Source: JAUIET01 sp964352475
GTDB taxonomy: Bacteria; Pseudomonadota; Gammaproteobacteria; Pseudomonadales; JAUIET01
Direction of reading: 5' to 3'
Assembly: GCA_964352475.1 (NCBI GenBank)
Contig: CAYGSL010000011.1
Span: 36,473-100,472, forward strand
Length of the DNA stretch: 64,000 nucleotides
Below the pieces are notes generated by a model that made no database searches, was not told where the DNA came from, and saw nothing but the letters and a program-made list of their open reading frames with translations. Below, in pieces: positions 26,366 to 35,331 of this stretch; positions within the stretch are counted from its first letter, which is position 1; each line of letters opens with the position of its first letter. A program made the translations under genes and the position numbers.

Positions 26366-26954
26366 TTAAGCAATAGCTTGCGCGCCATTGATAGTATCCA
26401 TAGATCGCTATCACCGTGAACAGCGCAAACAGCATGGCATACAGGTAAAGTTCTCGGTCGACGTACAGATAGATCGACACCGCGTCGATGACAATCCAGT
26501 ACAACCAGTTTTCAAGGATTTTTTGCGTGACCATCCATGTGCAGATAACAGCTGACCAGGTGGTTAGGGAGTCAAGATAGGGGAGGGCGGCAGTACTATT
26601 GCTGCTAAGCGCCGCACCACTGGTCATGCTCAATAGGATAATTGCGATCAGCGCATACAGATGATTTCGGAGTGGCCAGGTACTAATGGTTAATTCGCTT
26701 TTACCACTACCGCCGTACTGCCATTGCCACCAGCCATACACTGCAATAAGCAGGTAAAACACATTCAGGCCAGACTCCATCAACAGGCTGGCGTCCCAGA
26801 ACAATATGATTGCTGTTGCCGTGTTTACCAGCGCCGCAGGCCAACACCAGGCATTTTCCCTTGCCGCCAGAATCACATAGGCAAGCCCAAAACAAACCGA
26901 TACCAGCTCCAGAGAACTGGTGGCCTGCCAGGCGCTGCTCAGGGCTTCATTCAT
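26349..26954 (-). CDS. pnuT: PnuC-family thiamine transporter
   Basis: The 201-residue inner-membrane protein has about seven hydrophobic segments and PnuC-family sequences (VYGWWQWQYGG near 71-81, WLYWIVIDAVSIYLYVDR near 146-165). The PnuC family carries vitamins by facilitated diffusion, with trapping by a kinase. In operons under TPP riboswitches with a thiamine TonB receptor the member is PnuT. Its start overlaps the upstream gene by 8 bases and its end overlaps the kinase gene, which fits transport coupled to phosphorylation. Confidence 0.88.
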   Translation of the reverse strand: MNEALSSAWQATSSLELVSVCFGLAYVILAARENAWCWPAALVNTATAIILFWDASLLMESGLNVFYLLIAVYGWWQWQYGGSGKSELTISTWPLRNHLYALIAIILLSMTSGAALSSNSTAALPYLDSLTTWSAVICTWMVTQKILENWLYWIVIDAVSIYLYVDRELYLYAMLFALFTVIAIYGYYQWRASYCLNERAA

Positions 26955-27213
26955 ACCCGCTCAATTCGCGCGCATCACCTTGCAGGTATTTGCATACAAA
27001 AACAATTTTTCCGTATTCTTCCATTGAGCGCAGCATCGCGGCATTAAGGCATTGCGTAACGTCTGCGTATTCTCCGAAAATGCGCGTGCTCATATTTGAA
27101 GTTCGAATTTCAAGACCGTTCGCCGAGCCATTAAGATCAGCAAGGAATGCCTTGATCTTGTCTTTGTAACCGTCCTGAAGTGGGTACATGCTGAGTTCAA
27201 CTGAAAGCTTCAT
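26947..27213 (-). CDS. YkoF-like thiamine-binding protein
   Basis: The 88-residue protein matches single-domain thiamine-binding proteins of the YkoF/MTH1187 type. It starts MKLSVELSMYPLQDGYKDKI and ends with MEEYGKIVFVCKYLQGDA. It has no signal peptide, so it probably works in the cytoplasm. A good ribosome-binding site (AGAGGA) precedes it. Its role in the operon may be binding or handing over thiamine, or its precursor hydroxymethylpyrimidine. Confidence 0.78.
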   Translation of the reverse strand: MKLSVELSMYPLQDGYKDKIKAFLADLNGSANGLEIRTSNMSTRIFGEYADVTQCLNAAMLRSMEEYGKIVFVCKYLQGDARELSGYE

Positions 27214-27231
27214 GATGCTGTCCTCTATGGA

Positions 27232-29364
27232 TTAAAATTCTGCGCTTGCTTTCACACCAAATACTCTGGGTGTACCAAATTGATTATACGGCTCAAGTTC
27301 GTAAAATTTCCTGGGGTCGTTACCGAAAGCACCAAAGCCACGGGTTTGAACCAGCTCATCATTCAGGTTTTTGCCGTAGGCCGCGATGGTCCAGCGCTCA
27401 TGTCTAAAGCCAATTTCCAGGTTGAACAACTCGTAGCTGTCTGAACGGACATCATGGCGTTCGGAAAAATAGAAATCGTCTTTCATATCCACTGAGCCAA
27501 TCACGTACCAGTGCTGGCCAAATGTGTATTTGCCACCCAGGTTTGCCTGATGTTCTGGTGCATGTGCCTGGGCTCGCCCGTCCAGGTTATACGTCAGCCC
27601 GTTTTCGCAGTCGGCCAGCACGTGCTCGCACGTTTCGAAATCGCCAAATTCGGTATCCAGCACGCCAAGGTTTAGCCATAATTGCAATTGCTCACTGGCT
27701 TGCCAATTAATCTCCAGCTCCAGGCCTGTATTATTCCCTTCAGCTGCATTGCCAGTGAAGTCCGTAAAATCGCAGGGGCAGATGTCTCCCACCACGCCAG
27801 TGGCAATCGAGCGCACTATGGATTGCTTGCTTTGTATCGCATCGCGGTCTTGATAGAACACAGCAAGTTGCAAACTCAGTCTGCCATCGAAATACAGTTG
27901 CTTTAAACCAAGTTCAAAGTTAAGCATGGTCTCCGTATCAAATTCTCTCTGCTGCTCGGGTACTGCCTGGTCCAGATTGAAACCACCCGCCTTATAACCG
28001 CGTGATACGAGTGCATAATAAAACGCACCTGAAACGGCGGTGTACTCCAGGGCCAGTTTGCCGCCCCACAAAAATTCGTCCGGAGATTCGGAACCAGCGT
28101 CGCTATCGGCGTAATCAACCTCGCGCTGCTCCAGTCGCGCGCCTATCGTTACTGCAAAACGCTCGGAAAGATCAATGTTCGTCTGTGCATAGGCAGCGGT
28201 GTTTTGGGTATCAAGCGAGCTAGTGAATGGACCGGCATTGAACGTGTACAAGCGAAGTAAATCGATGGATTGGTCACGGTGATACAGTCCAGCCACCCAG
28301 TTTTCGCTTACTAAACGCAAATCTATACTGACATTGTCATTGTCGCGTTGATAGTCATCTACAGAGCTATAGAACCAATCGAAGCCAAACAAATCGCTGT
28401 CGCATGCCGTGTTTTCGCAGATTCCCAAATGACTCCAGTCTTCGTCATAGCGGTAAGTTAGTTCCGATGTGGCGAAGCTGAGCATCGCTTCCAGATTTAA
28501 GTCTTGATTCAATGCGTAATCTATTTTCAGTGAACTCGCGAGCGTTTCCTGTTCGTCCACACCAGGCTCATCTGAGTACGTATCCCGGGTGTTATCCAGA
28601 CTGAACGCGTCATAGCCGTTTTGCGCATCTGCATAGAACAATGTCCAATCGATGGCCAGGCTGTCGTTGGGAGTCGAGGCGATTTTCAATCTGGCGCTGG
28701 TTTCATCTATATTATTGGTGTCATCTCGGCCAAGAAATACGTCTTCCGTAAAACCATCTGATCTGTAATGTTGAACAGCAAGCCGGTAGCTAGTTTGATC
28801 CGATAAAGGTCCACTAATTACGCCACTAGCACCGATACCTCCGTACTCTTCCGCAGAACTCGCCAACGTTGCGTAGAACTCGTCGCTTGGCTTATTTGAC
28901 ACCACATTGATTAAGCCAGCCAGTGCATTGGCCCCATATAGCGTGCCTTGTGGGCCGCGCAAAATTTCAACCTGCGCGACGTCCAGGGTGCTGGCAACGG
29001 TAGAGATACCCGTCACATCAATACCGTCTAGCAATACTCCGACTGAGCTATTAACCGGGTCCTGGAATTCACTGCGCTCGCCAATACCACGAATCTGGAT
29101 AAATCGACCGCGCGAGGCGCCACTGGCGAAATTGACGTTAGGTGCAATATGCAGCAACTCCTCAAGGTGGCGCGCTGTACGTCGCTGAATCATCGCTTCA
29201 TCAATAACAGACACGCTGACAGGCAGCGCGAGCGCGCTTTTACCGCGAAATTCTGCGCTGACAATAATTTCTGTGAGCGTCTCATCAGCGACGGCAATCG
29301 CAGGCAGCAGCAAGCAACAACTGCATAACAGGGTTGAGAGTAAAAATGTTTTAGTTGAGTTCAT
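27232..29364 (-). CDS. TonB-dependent receptor for thiamine
   Basis: The 710-residue outer-membrane receptor has a signal peptide (about 1-26), a TonB-box-like LTEIIVSAEF, the plug sequence VEILRGPQGTLYGANALAGLINVVSNKP near 131-158 and a complete barrel ending in GVKASAEF. Its gene directly follows a TPP riboswitch and precedes the YkoF-like, PnuT and kinase genes. The ligand is therefore almost certainly thiamine or a phosphate ester of it. It is not the same subfamily as the receptor at 19810-22056. Confidence 0.92.
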   Translation of the reverse strand: MNSTKTFLLSTLLCSCCLLLPAIAVADETLTEIIVSAEFRGKSALALPVSVSVIDEAMIQRRTARHLEELLHIAPNVNFASGASRGRFIQIRGIGERSEFQDPVNSSVGVLLDGIDVTGISTVASTLDVAQVEILRGPQGTLYGANALAGLINVVSNKPSDEFYATLASSAEEYGGIGASGVISGPLSDQTSYRLAVQHYRSDGFTEDVFLGRDDTNNIDETSARLKIASTPNDSLAIDWTLFYADAQNGYDAFSLDNTRDTYSDEPGVDEQETLASSLKIDYALNQDLNLEAMLSFATSELTYRYDEDWSHLGICENTACDSDLFGFDWFYSSVDDYQRDNDNVSIDLRLVSENWVAGLYHRDQSIDLLRLYTFNAGPFTSSLDTQNTAAYAQTNIDLSERFAVTIGARLEQREVDYADSDAGSESPDEFLWGGKLALEYTAVSGAFYYALVSRGYKAGGFNLDQAVPEQQREFDTETMLNFELGLKQLYFDGRLSLQLAVFYQDRDAIQSKQSIVRSIATGVVGDICPCDFTDFTGNAAEGNNTGLELEINWQASEQLQLWLNLGVLDTEFGDFETCEHVLADCENGLTYNLDGRAQAHAPEHQANLGGKYTFGQHWYVIGSVDMKDDFYFSERHDVRSDSYELFNLEIGFRHERWTIAAYGKNLNDELVQTRGFGAFGNDPRKFYELEPYNQFGTPRVFGVKASAEF

Positions 29365-29421
29365 ATTGGTCTCTTTGCAATTTTCAAAAAGACCCGGAAG
29401 GCGAGGTAGGTGAGTAGCCCA

Positions 29422-29510
29422 TCCCTACGCCGGTATTAACCGGATCAGGTTCATGGGGTTTATGCCGTTGGCAAATCTCAGGTGAACAATCACCACCCCC
29501 TGGGTGCTCT
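29422..29510 (-). promoter_or_regulatory. TPP riboswitch
   Basis: On the minus strand the thi-box signatures are in order: the 5' arm CCCAGGGGGT, CTGAGAT, then TGAACCTGATCCGG, TTAATACCGGCGTAGGGA. It lies 58-146 bases before the TonB receptor start. After the aptamer a GC-rich segment and a T5 run (29386-29390) follow, so the expression platform may be a terminator. The start codon also lies close enough for translational control. It should turn the thiamine-uptake operon off when TPP is plentiful. Confidence 0.95.
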
Positions 29511-29749
29511 ATTCGAGCGCGGGCAATGCTACCACAAATTGACTGAACTAGCCCGTATATCGGCCCAATCAACCGCTTCTCGCTTGCTGCTACGCGGCCC
29601 ATTGTGGTAGTTTGAGTCTTGAGTAATTATTGCTCACACGAGCCGCTGAACCGCTTATGCAATACGATCCAGACTATCGGTTGCAGTACAACAAAATAAT
29701 GGTGCAGCGGTGCTCCGCACATTCATTGCTTACGAACCAAAAGACAACT

Positions 29750-30817
29750 ATGAACAGCATCAAGATCGCTTTTATTAGCGCGATTGGCCTGTGGCATACC
29801 GGCGTGGCTGCGCACAGCACCGTGTCCGAGCTTGCGGAGTTATCTCTGCAAGAGCTACTTGAGCTTCGTGTTGATACCCAGCAAACAGAACAAAATGCGA
29901 CTGAGGAACCCGCGCGCTGGAACTTCAGCCTTGGCTGGTACTCGCAGCGCCTCGATGGCTATCGCAGAGGAACGACCAACTTCAGCGTAGACGAGGTCTT
30001 GTTCGAGCCGGGCGAGCAGCGTGTCTACCATAATTTCCCGGTTGTCCCGACGGTTATTGAGCAAGACGTATACACCGCAAGTGTCAGTTACCGTTATTCC
30101 GAGCGCAACACCATCTCGCTGACCGTACCGTTTGTGCGTCAAGTGACAGATCATGTCTCCAGTGTTGCATCGTACGAACAATTCATGCTCAGAACAGAGG
30201 GTATCGGCGACATAGGCGTTAGCTGGCGCAATAATTTTTACAAAGATGAAGTGTGTCAGTTTTCTTTCGGGGTGGGTCTGAGCTTGCCAAGCGGGTCTAT
30301 TGATGAGCAGGGTGATACTCCGCGTGAACCTGGTAATCAGCAGCTGCCTTACACCATGCAACTTGGTTCCGGAACTTATGATGCCAAGCTGGGCCTGGGC
30401 ATGAGCTGGTATTTCGACCGGTGGACCTGGGTTAGTGATATTGGCTACGTACATCGCATCAGCAAGAATGATCGCGATTATCGCCTGGGGAATCGTTTCT
30501 TGCTCAGCACGGAAATGCGACGGGTGATGAACCGGTATGTTACAGCCGGCCTGGGCGTTGAATATCAAAATTCGGGCGACATTAGCGGTCGTGACGATGA
30601 AATCACTGTTCCCGGGCCATTTCCGTATCCGGCATCAATTACTGACCCTGGTAACTTCGGTGGCGAGTTGATTCGGTTCAGTGGGTCCTTAACTCTGAAG
30701 CTGACCGATAAGCAGAGCGCTGTGATTACCTATGGTTCACCGGTTTATCAAGACCTTAACGGAATACAGCCCAAAGCCAAAGGTCGTGTCAGCGCGTCCT
30801 GGACGCTTAATTTCTGA
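29750..30817 (+). CDS. Putative outer-membrane beta-barrel protein
   Basis: I chose the ATG at 29750, which starts a good signal peptide (MNSIKIAFISAIGLWHTGVAA). This gives 355 residues. An N-terminal segment SLQELLELRVDTQQ resembles the plug-like leader found in some marine outer-membrane proteins. The rest is alternating beta-strand sequence ending in F (ASWTLNF), as expected for barrel insertion. The transport family is not clear. The 239 bases upstream, up to the riboswitch, hold its promoter region but I see no repeat or motif. It is followed by a YfiR-like protein and a hybrid kinase in one operon. Confidence 0.7.
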   Translation: MNSIKIAFISAIGLWHTGVAAHSTVSELAELSLQELLELRVDTQQTEQNATEEPARWNFSLGWYSQRLDGYRRGTTNFSVDEVLFEPGEQRVYHNFPVVPTVIEQDVYTASVSYRYSERNTISLTVPFVRQVTDHVSSVASYEQFMLRTEGIGDIGVSWRNNFYKDEVCQFSFGVGLSLPSGSIDEQGDTPREPGNQQLPYTMQLGSGTYDAKLGLGMSWYFDRWTWVSDIGYVHRISKNDRDYRLGNRFLLSTEMRRVMNRYVTAGLGVEYQNSGDISGRDDEITVPGPFPYPASITDPGNFGGELIRFSGSLTLKLTDKQSAVITYGSPVYQDLNGIQPKAKGRVSASWTLNF

Positions 30818-30842
30818 GCCTGCAGCCCACGAACGACACCTG

Positions 30843-31499
30843 ATGAAACCTAAGCCACACCACTCACACGAAATGCCCGGAGCCAGCGCTCCGCGCTCTC
30901 TTGTGCGCGTCGGCATGACAGGTGTCAGTTGGCTGATGTTTTTCCTGCTGATCTGTGCGGCGATGTTCGTACAGGCCCAGGACGTCGCGCAAATCCGGCA
31001 GCAGGAACGCGATGTAAAGGTAGCAATTATCTATAAGTTATTGCGCTTTGTGGAATGGCCAGAAGCCAAGCTGATGGAAGGCGAACCTTTGAAGCTTTGT
31101 CTTTGGCCAGGTGAGCCATACACTCAAACGTTCAAGGAAATTGAAGGCTCCAGAATCGCCAGTCACGTATTGTTAATAGAGCAGTTAAACGACACGAGCG
31201 CAGATTCCTGTCATGCGTTGTTCAGCTCAATGGAAGATAGACGAACTGTGAATCAATGGCGGGCAATGAGCGATGGACAACCAATACTGACCATTAGTGA
31301 CGTAGAAAATTTTGCCGCTCAAGCGGGAATGGTCCATCTAATGATGCGAGATCAGCGCGTTGTATTCTCGGTAAACGTTAAAGCGATGGAGAATGCAAGA
31401 TTGCGAATGAGTGCTTTGGTGCTCAATTTAGCCGGGATTCAGCAGTCGAATCTCGCACTGCCACAAATTCAGACGCCAGTGGAGAACAGCAATGAATAA
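30843..31499 (+). CDS. YfiR/DUF4154-family periplasmic protein
   Basis: The 218-residue protein has a signal anchor or signal peptide (WLMFFLLICAAMFVQAQ at about 29-45) and the YfiR sequence VKVAIIYKLLRFVEWPE at about 60-76. The conserved FSVNVKAMENARLRMSALVLNLA lies near the end. YfiR-type proteins bind to and inhibit the periplasmic part of an inner-membrane signalling partner. Here the partner is probably the CHASE8-containing kinase whose gene overlaps its end by 8 bases. I chose the ATG at 30843; an earlier start would overlap the barrel gene. Confidence 0.85.
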   Translation: MKPKPHHSHEMPGASAPRSLVRVGMTGVSWLMFFLLICAAMFVQAQDVAQIRQQERDVKVAIIYKLLRFVEWPEAKLMEGEPLKLCLWPGEPYTQTFKEIEGSRIASHVLLIEQLNDTSADSCHALFSSMEDRRTVNQWRAMSDGQPILTISDVENFAAQAGMVHLMMRDQRVVFSVNVKAMENARLRMSALVLNLAGIQQSNLALPQIQTPVENSNE

Positions 31500-34311
31500 C
31501 GTTAAACGATATTCGATAGTATCGAAACTGCGAAGAACCATTATTGTAACCTCGGGCATCCTGTTGCTGGCTATCATCGCCACTAACTTGTTCGAAGACA
31601 TTGCCCGTGAACAGTCGGCGGTGAAGAAGCGGCTTACATCGGCGGCCGAGCTTATTGCAGATAATGCTGCTGTCGCTGTGTATTTCGACGACAAAAGTGC
31701 AGCAACCCTCGCTGTTGCCGGTCTCAGTGCGGTGGGCGATATACACCGTGGCATTCTTTATGATCTGGAGGGTATGCAGGTAGCTTCCTACGATTCGGGC
31801 GAGCAAGTAGCCAGTGGCTTCATGAAATTGAGTTGGGAAACACCCGCTGCGCCATTGGCTCCTTATATAAATCGCAGCGCAACACTCCCGCTACAGTTTA
31901 AAGATGAGTTGCTTGGTTCATTGTATATTGAGTCGAATATCAACGGTTTTCACGACGTGTTGCGCTGGAATATACGTCTGGTCAGTGTCACATTCTTTAT
32001 CGTGATAACGCTGGCGTGGATTCTTGCCAGCCGATTAAATCGCAGTATCACCCAACCGGTCACGCAACTGTCCAGCGATATGGCCAAGGTTAAAGACAGC
32101 AAAAACTTTTCGCTGCGAGCCAACAAAACAAGCAACGATGAAACCGGTGACCTGGTTGAAGGTTTTAACCAGTTGTTGGCCCAGATTGAGCATGATGGGA
32201 GGGCGTTGGAAGATTACCAACGAACGCTTGAAGCCAAGGTAGACTCTCGCACCCAGCAATTGAATGAGAATATCAAGGCGCTCAGCCTGGCCAAGGAAGA
32301 AGCAGAAACAGCGAACAAGGCGAAAAGTGAATTTCTTGCCAATATGAGCCATGAAATACGAACACCCATCAATGGTGTACTCGGCATGGCCGAATTGCTC
32401 AGACGCACACCGCTGAATGATAAGCAGCATCACTTTGCCTCTACCATTCTTGCATCAGCGAAGTCTCTGCTGAACATCATAAACGATATTCTGGATTTCT
32501 CTAAAATAGAGGCGGGGTCTTTAAATCTCGAGTCCATCCCGTTTGATTTGGCCGACCTGGTAGAAAATTGCGCCGCGTTGCAGGCCAGTCAAGCGCACGC
32601 CAAAGAAATTGAATTAACGACCAACATCGCGATGGACAAAAACTATGCGCTGCTTGGTGACCCGCATAGGTTTACTCAAATTCTCAATAATCTAATCAGC
32701 AATGCAATAAAATTTACCAGTAGTGGTGAGGTTGTAGTGTCCTTGAATGCGGGCCATAGTTTCAACGGCCGGCAAGACATCATATGCAGCGTAGAAGACT
32801 CTGGCGTAGGAATAAAAGAAGAAGAGCTGGCAAGAATATTTGACAGCTTCGAGCAGGCTGACGGTTCAACGACCCGACTGTACGGAGGCAGTGGCCTCGG
32901 ACTCAGCATAACGAAAAACCTCGTTGAACTGATGGGAGGTGAAATTTCCGTTCGCAGTGAAGTCGCCAAAGGCTCGAAGTTTACTATTAGCATCAGTTTG
33001 CCGATCAATGAAGATGTACCGGTTAAATTTCGCGATACCGCGGCACTGCTGGGTGCTTTGGTGTTGATCGCCTCGGATAATGTGAGCACTCGGCGGGTAC
33101 TGTCTCACATGGCGACCGAGTGGAGAATGATACCCGTGGAAGCTGGCAGCCCTGAAGAAGTAAAGGCATTGCTTGCGAGCAGAGGCAACGACGTTGCTCT
33201 GGTTTTGCTTGATCAGAATCTGGAGCAGCCTTCTGCGCAAAGAATTGATGCGTGGATAGACGCCAGTTTCAAAGGGCTTCCAGTAGTGATGCTAACCCGA
33301 GTGGCTGGTAGTGGGCGACTTAGTATTCAGGCCGAAAGCGTTAGGGCGAGCGTTATGAAGCCGGTGCAGCGTACCGAACTCTTTCGCGCGATTCATCATT
33401 GTTTAATCTCTGGCGGTGACGAGATTGCCGAAGGCGAGGAGGTAAACCTGCAAAATGCAGCCAATTGCGCAAATGCCAGAGTGTTAGTTGTAGAGGATAA
33501 TTACATTAATCAGGAAGTAGCGCTTGGAATGCTGGAATTGTTCACCACCAGTGTTGACCTGGTAGATAATGGCGCAAAAGCAATTTTCAAGCGATTTGAG
33601 AACGAATACGACCTGATTTTGATGGATTGCCAAATGCCCGTGATGGATGGCTATGAAGCCACCACGGAAATACGCCGTCAAGAGCGCGCATTGGGCTTAC
33701 CTGAGGTACCCATTGTTGCGTTAACGGCACATGCATTCAAAGGCGAACGAGAACGCTGTTTGCAATGTGGCATGAACGATTTTCTGAGCAAACCTTTTGA
33801 TGAAGAAGACTTTTTCAAAATGGTACAGCGCTGGACCGAGCATTCTAGAATTGGCAGGGACTTTGAGTTGCAAAGCATTCCAGTCAATAAGCGACTACCA
33901 CAATCCAAAAGCGAACCGGGTGTGAATCTGGAGTCGATAGAAAAACTGCGCGGCCTGGTTGGCAAGAATCGAGTTGGGCTTGAAGTGAAGTTGATCAAGC
34001 ACTTTTTAAGGTCAGCACCTGACGCCATTGCGGCGTGTAAACAAGCCTGTGCGGAAAACGATGTAGCTAAAATGCTAGCCAATACGCATCCAATGAAGTC
34101 AAACTCGGCATCACTGGGTGCTTACCGATTGGCGGAGTTGTTTATGGAAATGGACGAGTTGGCTCATGTCACGCATTTATCGGAGTGTGAACCTTTGTTG
34201 AAGCTTGCAGATCTGGAGCTGCAACTCGTAGTCTCCGAGTTGAAAGCGGTAGTGGCGCGAAGTACAGAGCTGCAAGCGGCTGAATCCAGCGCTGCGGCCG
34301 AGCCTGCCTGA
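31492..34311 (+). CDS. CHASE8 hybrid sensor histidine kinase
   Basis: The 939-residue inner-membrane kinase has TM1 (about 15-35), a periplasmic CHASE8-like domain (about 36-150), TM2 (about 160-180) and HAMP (about 180-235). HisKA follows with phosphoacceptor H287 (MSHEIRTPINGV), then HATPase (N-box near 395, GSGLGLSI later). A first receiver is weakly conserved (VLLDQNL). A second receiver is complete (VLVVEDNYINQ, LILMDCQMPVMDG). A C-terminal Hpt domain has the histidine in NTHPMKSNSASLG. CHASE8 domains pair with YfiR-like inhibitors, so the neighbours form one envelope-sensing unit. The output partner is not in the window. Confidence 0.93.
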   Translation: MNNVKRYSIVSKLRRTIIVTSGILLLAIIATNLFEDIAREQSAVKKRLTSAAELIADNAAVAVYFDDKSAATLAVAGLSAVGDIHRGILYDLEGMQVASYDSGEQVASGFMKLSWETPAAPLAPYINRSATLPLQFKDELLGSLYIESNINGFHDVLRWNIRLVSVTFFIVITLAWILASRLNRSITQPVTQLSSDMAKVKDSKNFSLRANKTSNDETGDLVEGFNQLLAQIEHDGRALEDYQRTLEAKVDSRTQQLNENIKALSLAKEEAETANKAKSEFLANMSHEIRTPINGVLGMAELLRRTPLNDKQHHFASTILASAKSLLNIINDILDFSKIEAGSLNLESIPFDLADLVENCAALQASQAHAKEIELTTNIAMDKNYALLGDPHRFTQILNNLISNAIKFTSSGEVVVSLNAGHSFNGRQDIICSVEDSGVGIKEEELARIFDSFEQADGSTTRLYGGSGLGLSITKNLVELMGGEISVRSEVAKGSKFTISISLPINEDVPVKFRDTAALLGALVLIASDNVSTRRVLSHMATEWRMIPVEAGSPEEVKALLASRGNDVALVLLDQNLEQPSAQRIDAWIDASFKGLPVVMLTRVAGSGRLSIQAESVRASVMKPVQRTELFRAIHHCLISGGDEIAEGEEVNLQNAANCANARVLVVEDNYINQEVALGMLELFTTSVDLVDNGAKAIFKRFENEYDLILMDCQMPVMDGYEATTEIRRQERALGLPEVPIVALTAHAFKGERERCLQCGMNDFLSKPFDEEDFFKMVQRWTEHSRIGRDFELQSIPVNKRLPQSKSEPGVNLESIEKLRGLVGKNRVGLEVKLIKHFLRSAPDAIAACKQACAENDVAKMLANTHPMKSNSASLGAYRLAELFMEMDELAHVTHLSECEPLLKLADLELQLVVSELKAVVARSTELQAAESSAAAEPA

Positions 34312-34401
34312 ATACGCCAAACCACTATTCGCCTGCAGCTACTATGCCCGGCGAACAGGCATTGCTATCATTGGCATCAATAACCAGTGAGAGGCGGGCA
34401 A

Positions 34402-35319
34402 ATGAAATTCAATAATATTCTTGAAACCATCGGTGATACGCCGTGTATTCGCATCAACAAGTTGTTCCGGCCTGACATAGAGGTATGGATGAAAGCTGAG
34501 CGCTTTAATCCAGGCGCCAGCATTAAAGACCGAATCGGCTTGGCGATGATTGAAGATGCCGAAAAAAGAGGCGACATTAAACCTGATACTGTGATTGTGG
34601 AACCTACCTCAGGCAATACCGGTATTGGTCTGGCGTTGGCTTGTTCCGTGAAGGGCTACCGCCTGATTCTCACCATGCCCGAATCCATGTCGATAGAACG
34701 ACGGAAGTACATGAAGGCCTTGGGGGCCGAGTTGGAATTAACGCCTAAAGAGCTGGGCATGGGTGGCTGTATTGAGAAAGCCAAGCAATTGATTACGGAA
34801 ATACCCAATAGCTGGATGCCAATGCAGTTTGAAAACGAGGCGAATGTTCAAGTTCACCGCGACACGACTGGCCAGGAAATTGTTGCTGATTTTCCAGATG
34901 GTCTGGACTATATGATCACGGGTGTTGGAACGGGCGGTCACATAACAGGTTGCGCCGAGGTGCTTAAAGAAGCGTACTCCTCTATTCAAGTGCTTGCTGT
35001 TGAACCGGAAAAATCCCCGGTAATCAGTGGCGGTGAAAAAGGCTTACACAGGCTGCAAGGCATTGGCGCCGGCTTTGTTCCGAAAATACTCAACACTGAA
35101 TTGCTGGACGGCACAGTATTGGTTAGCGAAGAAGACAGCTTTGACATGGCGCGCCGCTGCGCTAGCGAAGAGGGTATTTTTGTTGGCATTTCCTCCGGAG
35201 CCAGCCTTGCTGCGGTGGCCAAGCAGCAGGGTGATATGCCGGCGGGCAGTAAAGTGCTGGTGTTTTGTTATGATACTGGTGAACGTTACCTGTCGATAGA
35301 CGACTTGTTCAGCGGCTAA
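34402..35319 (+). CDS. cysK: Cysteine synthase (O-acetylserine sulfhydrylase)
   Basis: The 305-residue PLP enzyme makes cysteine from O-acetylserine and sulphide. The Schiff-base lysine is in NPGASIKDRIG (about residue 41) and PTSGNTGIGLA near 72 binds the substrate. TGVGTGGHITG near 178 is the phosphate-binding loop, and GIGAGFVPKIL is the CysK-type sequence. I chose ATG 34402, which has ribosome-binding sequence GAGAGGCGGG, over a GTG 15 bases earlier. It is monocistronic. Confidence 0.93.
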   Translation: MKFNNILETIGDTPCIRINKLFRPDIEVWMKAERFNPGASIKDRIGLAMIEDAEKRGDIKPDTVIVEPTSGNTGIGLALACSVKGYRLILTMPESMSIERRKYMKALGAELELTPKELGMGGCIEKAKQLITEIPNSWMPMQFENEANVQVHRDTTGQEIVADFPDGLDYMITGVGTGGHITGCAEVLKEAYSSIQVLAVEPEKSPVISGGEKGLHRLQGIGAGFVPKILNTELLDGTVLVSEEDSFDMARRCASEEGIFVGISSGASLAAVAKQQGDMPAGSKVLVFCYDTGERYLSIDDLFSG

Positions 35320-35331
35320 AGAATTCAACCG

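Noticed and set aside
29855..30568. A 237-codon open frame on the minus strand
   Set aside because: It lies antisense inside the outer-membrane protein gene and its product is not protein-like (His/Pro/Ile-rich, no domain).
34328..34355. TTCGCC-16-GGCGAA hairpin after the hybrid kinase gene as a terminator
   Set aside because: The loop is long and no T-run follows.
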